A DNA stretch of 64,000 nucleotides. Source: Pseudisothecium myosuroides (taxonomy: Eukaryota > Streptophyta > Bryopsida > Hypnales > Lembophyllaceae). A program made the position numbers and the translations under genes. Of the stretch, positions 60,015 to 64,000 are shown piece by piece. The DNA is taken from NCBI GenBank assembly GCA_951799445.1, contig OX637296.1, positions 20,336,001-20,400,000 of the forward strand. The letters run 5' to 3'. The notes beneath the pieces are model-generated. The model had not been told where the DNA came from. It saw only the letters and a program-made list of their open reading frames with translations, and ran no database searches. The number at the start of each line of letters is the position of its first letter. Positions within the stretch are counted from its first letter, which is position 1.

Positions 60015-60436
60015 AGAAGCACCAACTGTCAACCACGCCCAGTATCCAACCTGCAGGGGTGCAATATTTCCAACCCAAGGTTGGAACAAATTTAAAGGGA
60101 AGCTAGGAATGTGTTTTTTTGGTCCTTTTCAAGGTTGGGACCAATAAATTTATGACACATGTCTCGAAGTAGTGAGCAAGAAAGTAAGAAGTAATGAGCG
60201 AATAAGTAGTTCTTGAATGATCGGAATTGGAAGACTCTAGAGAGTGACTACTACAGTAATGAAATGCACTTTTTTGGTTCCCAAAATTCACTGTAAATTC
60301 GAAGTTGGGAATAAAATTCTGAAAATTTTGTAATCCCCATATTTCCTATCTTCCTACATGGGGAAAAATTTCCACCACCTCTTACTGCGCACAATCTGCT
60401 CCAAAATTGCTTAAAAGGTCGACTACTGGTGCTTTT
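60015..60436 (+). mobile_element. TIR element family I, copy 2
   Basis: GAAGCACCAACTGTCAACCA at the left and GGTCGACTACTGGTGCTTTT at the right. It is highly similar to 14962-15377, so insertion was comparatively recent. Confidence 0.85.
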
Positions 60437-60442
60437 CCCTTA

Positions 60443-60556
60443 CAATAGAACCTCCCTAAATCAACCCTCCAATAAGCAAATAAACCTCCCCAGTGTAATC
60501 TTGTCAGACCATGTCAGACCGGTCCAGGACCTATCGGCTTAGAAAGGTTCTGCCGT
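60443..60556. mobile_element. pogo/Lemi1-like MITE, family H, copy 3
   Basis: CAATAGAACCTCCCTAAATC and GGCTTAGAAAGGTTCTGCCG are inverted ends, with a TA on the left. The interior keeps TCAGACCGGTCC-type sequence seen in the other copies. Confidence 0.72.
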
Positions 60557-61260
60557 GACAATGTTGCTCCTCCAAAGGACCTTCCGGAAGCTCAGCCCCT
60601 CCACCTGCAGAATTTTTTAAGCTTCGGTTACATGCAGTGCTTCCTCAGGTCATTGGTAGTCAGGGCAGGGTCAATCAAAACTGAGCATGTTTCCAGGAAA
60701 TAAAAAAGCATCCTGAAAAATCTAGGGGATACTGTAGGTAGATTGTCATTGTACTGTACTGTACAATGTTCAAATGAGAATAACTAAAATTAGGGCACAA
60801 TTTTGGAAAAACTGCGTTGAGCATTCGTAATTTTTGTATATAATAGAGTTAATTGCAAAGTTGTCCTGTGTTTGTGAACTTGTGTCAGAGGAAGGTTTAA
60901 CTAAGGATAGAACAAAACAAACACAGCACCAATCTCAATCAAACGTAAGTTTGGGTGCTCCAGAGAGTTTGGTATTGTGTTTTTTCAGAACTCCGGCACT
61001 TGATCCCGAGTTTGCTTACATTACGATTAACTCTAATATGCAAATGTCATTAAGAAATTCATCCTCATTTTGTTTATATGTGATTGAAAAAGCAAAGCTC
61101 AATGATACACAATGGTATGGGTTTTAAAGAATTCTGTTTAATTTTGAGTGATTCCATCATAATTTTGGGGGGAACATTCAAACTATTTGAAGGGATCAAC
61201 TGTTAATTTATGGTAACCATCACGTTGCATATTTCTCACATGTAAATTTTTGTAAATATA
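60557..61260. other. Intergenic, no gene seen
   Basis: A frame of 97 codons at 60834-61127 has no recognisable domain and no intact neighbourhood of a gene. Left unassigned. Confidence 0.35.
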
Positions 61261-61399
61261 AGGTGAAAAAATCCATTCCCGTCCATGTACCCAATTCTGT
61301 CATCATGTATCAACAGAGTATATTCTTACTCAGAAAATGTGAACCATTGGTACATCATGACGGAATTGGATACATGGACGGGAATGGGTGTTTTCACCT
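61261..61399. mobile_element. MITE family G, copy 2, 139 bp
   Basis: AGGTGAAAAAATCCATTCCC and GGGAATGGGTGTTTTCACCT are ends of an inverted repeat that covers most of the element (GTCCATGTACCCAATTCTGT against its complement). TA stands on both sides. Confidence 0.93.
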
Positions 61400-63142
61400 T
61401 ACTACCAATCTCGATTTCATCAAATTGCTCGTTCAAGAGGATTGCTTTTAGAAGACGCAAGCATTACATTGAATGAATGAGAAGTTATTGAGATGAAACA
61501 CCACCCGAAACCATTCCAATGGCATCATCTAGAATATAGACTTTAAAATGCTTTTAGGTTAACTTCTAAAGGATTAGGGCATGGTTTGGATAGAAATTGA
61601 TACTTTTTGGTGCATTGAAAAAGGATGAAAATGAAACCATATAAAATTGTATTAGACTACAATGGGCATATATGGATTCTTATTCAAAAAAATTGACCAC
61701 GAAGGTTGTAAGATTATAGTCATTGAAATTAGAAGTTTTTTTTTTCATCCATACCTAACTATATCAATTGACTTTGACTCCTCTTGAAGTGAGATTATTG
61801 CATCAAATATAGGTGTTTTTACAGTTGCATACTATACAATGTCAATTACATATATGACAAGTTTTAGAAGCAAAAGAAGAATTTATTGTAGCACAATTTG
61901 TCCAAAGTTTCTAATCCTACCCAAAAAACTATGGGCAATATGACTTTTGATCTGGGCACCTAATCGATAATTCTTTTGAATTAATTAAAAGGGGATAAAG
62001 TAGGGACACTTAAAAGCACCACTTTTTCTATTGAGCTCAATTTCTATATTAGACTAATCATATATTTCATATATTCTCATTCATAATTGAAAGGGGATTT
62101 CAATGCACCAAACATTGTATCATTTTGATACCATATACAAAGTTATGAGGGATCAAAGTTTTTGGTAGATGTTCTAAAATCATTTCTTCATCAATAGGTA
62201 CATATTGATGTTGATGTGCATACTAAGAACCTTTGTTCAAGTGACGCTTTTAGGCACCCTAGCAAATTTATCCCTACCCTTATATGCCCACACTTGGTAT
62301 CAAAAATTCAAAAAGATCCATTCAAAATTTAATTTATGGGAATTTCTAATTGTCTATCTCACATTGTGATTAATTTGCCCTTCGAGTTCAAAGAATGAAA
62401 AGTTGACACCCTCCTTTCACCCCCTTGTCCACCATCATGACATACTCTAGGATTTCTTGCTGATTGCCATGGTCATAAGAATGTGTTTGGTGGTTGTGAA
62501 AAATATCTACAAAAATATCAACAAAGTTTCCATGATAAAATTTACCATGGTGCCGAAACATAAACACTAAAGAAATTCTGCCAATCGCAACGTTAATGAA
62601 CTCTTTACACTACAGGCAGAATGACGTTACATTACAAATAGTTTTAATAGGTAACCTGAGAAGCCAGTTCAAACAATGAAATTACTATGCGATGAAAAAG
62701 GTGATGTTTATTATCAAGCATGCATATAAGAACATACTCTCTACATGTATTACGAAGATTTGTACAGTATACTCTCATAAAACACTCCTACCCTCATTAG
62801 ACAGTATATTTGGAAATCCTGCACTATGGAAATCGACAAAGATCTGCGAACAAACATGTAACCCTGATGAAAAGAGTACTATTGGGCATCAAAAAAATGT
62901 TAAGAAACCTCGAAATCAAAGTGCAAATGCAGTGCATCTAATTTCGTACTGTGTCGTTGCCGGTTGCTACAGATATCATAAGGTTTAATTTTCAGCCTTC
63001 CAAAAGGTTGAGTGACAAGCTAATACATCCGTCTGAGGACCGCAATTTGACGTTTAAAAGCACTTGATGGAGTTGTTCCTAGTCTTTATAAATCACAGTA
63101 AATTACATCTTGGTAAGGACCATAAGCTCGGAATACCTTGTA
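61400..63142. other. AT-rich intergenic and probable 3'UTR of the ECHIDNA gene
   Basis: It starts with a possible TTAA-type end at 61559 (TTAACTTCTAAAGGATTAGG), but no matching right end was found. The last few hundred bases before 63143 are expected to be 3'UTR on the minus strand. A 98-codon forward frame at 62692-62988 has no known content. Confidence 0.4.
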
Positions 63143-63844
63143 TCATACACTAAAGGCTGATTGTAGAGAACTCGTCACCCGTGAACCAACAGTTTCCCGT
63201 GCGAAGTCCTGAATCTGCTTTTTTGCATCTGAACAAGGCAATGAGGAGTCACTTCATTTATGCCAGGAATTGAATAGAATTGAAATAGTTGCGATGGCAA
63301 ATACAGACTGAAGTCATTAGCAACCAGTGTCGTTTTGTACCTTTCTGACATTTAGTAAAGCCTATAATATTGGCGATGTTGAGCACAAGAGCAACCAACA
63401 CCACCAGGAGGTAGTCGAAGTTGAACTTGATGATGGCAACTAGACCGAGGCCCAACCATATAACAGGCTGCCAAACAACCACAATATGCAAAGAACAAGA
63501 TTATGATGTAATCATTACAAGAAGTCTATTTCCCATAGATACGTTGTAGCATTAAATTCTGAACTAGAACTGGGTAAAACGTTATGGGAACGGTGTTGCC
63601 CTGCATATCCCAAGGAACGATCTGAATAGATAACTAGGAGTAAATCTATATACGATTATACATGCAGGGGAAATATATCTTCAAAGCAAGGACAACCGTT
63701 ATCTGCAACTGCCCCAACTACACCACCAATCTTAAAGATTGTATGAAAAGACAAGAAGCAAACGGAGAGGGCAGCGAAGCATACCGAGAGGTACAATGAC
63801 CACCAGAACAACCATGAATCTTTCTTACTGAGGGCCACCAAGCT
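63143..63844 (-). CDS. ECH: ECHIDNA / TVP23 Golgi membrane protein, C-terminal part (partial, runs off window)
   Basis: Three exons on the minus strand, 63844-63785, 63467-63341 and 63228-63143, encode the last 90 residues. They join in phase with AG acceptors at 63845, 63468 and 63229 and GT donors at 63784 and 63340. The first reads SLVALSKKDSWLFWWSLYLS and the second includes NIANIIGFTKC, both signatures of the TVP23/ECHIDNA family. The last ends AKKQIQDFARETVGSR...SAFSV before a TGA. Two hydrophobic spans are visible (about FWWSLYLSPVIWLGLGL and DYLLVVLVALVLNIANI). The upstream exons lie beyond position 64000. In plants ECHIDNA works with YIP proteins at the trans-Golgi network in secretion and cell elongation. 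That role is taken from the family. Confidence 0.92.
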
Positions 63845-64000
63845 CTGCAAAGAACCATGCCTCAGCTACTACAAATGTCTGGCAGCTGCTGTAATTATCA
63901 TAAACAATCCTTGCAGTGCTATTACCCCGTTCAAATTGGACAACTCTACAGACTATTGAACTAGGGATAGCAAAATGTCCAACCGGTCGCACGGATCGAC

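Overview
This is nuclear DNA of a land plant. The evidence is five spliced or plant-type genes: a calcium-dependent protein kinase, an ECHIDNA homologue, a LysM receptor kinase, a PPi-dependent phosphofructokinase beta subunit, and a small dual-specificity phosphatase. An intron-containing elongator tRNA-Met of plant type also supports this. Only about 9 kb of the 64 kb is coding exon or compact gene. The rest is AT-rich and packed with small terminal-inverted-repeat (TIR) elements, so the genome is repeat-rich and of medium to large size. The sequence does not settle the species; a non-flowering lineage is a guess only.

Layout. 1-2.8 kb: nested repeats. 3.3-5.3 kb: a two-exon phosphatase gene (+) whose single intron carries tRNA-Val(UAC) and tRNA-Met(CAU). 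5.3-29.5 kb: no protein gene seen; layered MITEs, retroposon tails and a large TTAA-flanked family. 29.5-33.6 kb: LysM receptor-like kinase of the LYK4/LYK5 type (+), with a probable 5'UTR intron. 34-39.4 kb: repeats. 39.4-42.7 kb: PFP beta subunit (-) with an uninterrupted reading frame and a tandemly duplicated 3' end. 43.2-47.6 kb: repeats. 48.4-52.2 kb: a 12-exon CDPK of the CPK16/18/28 type (-), rebuilt here exon by exon. 53.2-63.1 kb: repeats and long AT-rich stretches. 63.1-64.0 kb: the last three coding exons of an ECHIDNA/TVP23 gene (-), running off the right edge. The genes are not an operon or an evident cluster. LysM receptors and CPK28-type kinases both act in plant immune signalling, but nothing here shows that these two are linked.

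The most unusual signal is a family of about 0.93-0.94 kb AT-rich elements, plus related 0.1-0.24 kb mini-elements. They have CCCCTAAAGG / CCTTTAGGGG ends and sit in TTAA at nearly every preserved end. Three insertions can be compared with related unfilled sequence inside this same window, and each fits insertion into one TTAA. This is the hallmark of piggyBac-type target choice, though no transposase is present. Around it are MULE-type MITEs with 9-bp duplications, a group of MITEs sharing an AGGT(A/G) tip with TA duplications, pogo-like, Stowaway-like and Harbinger-like MITEs, and five or six strongly 5'-truncated poly(A) retroposon tails, most with clear target-site duplications.
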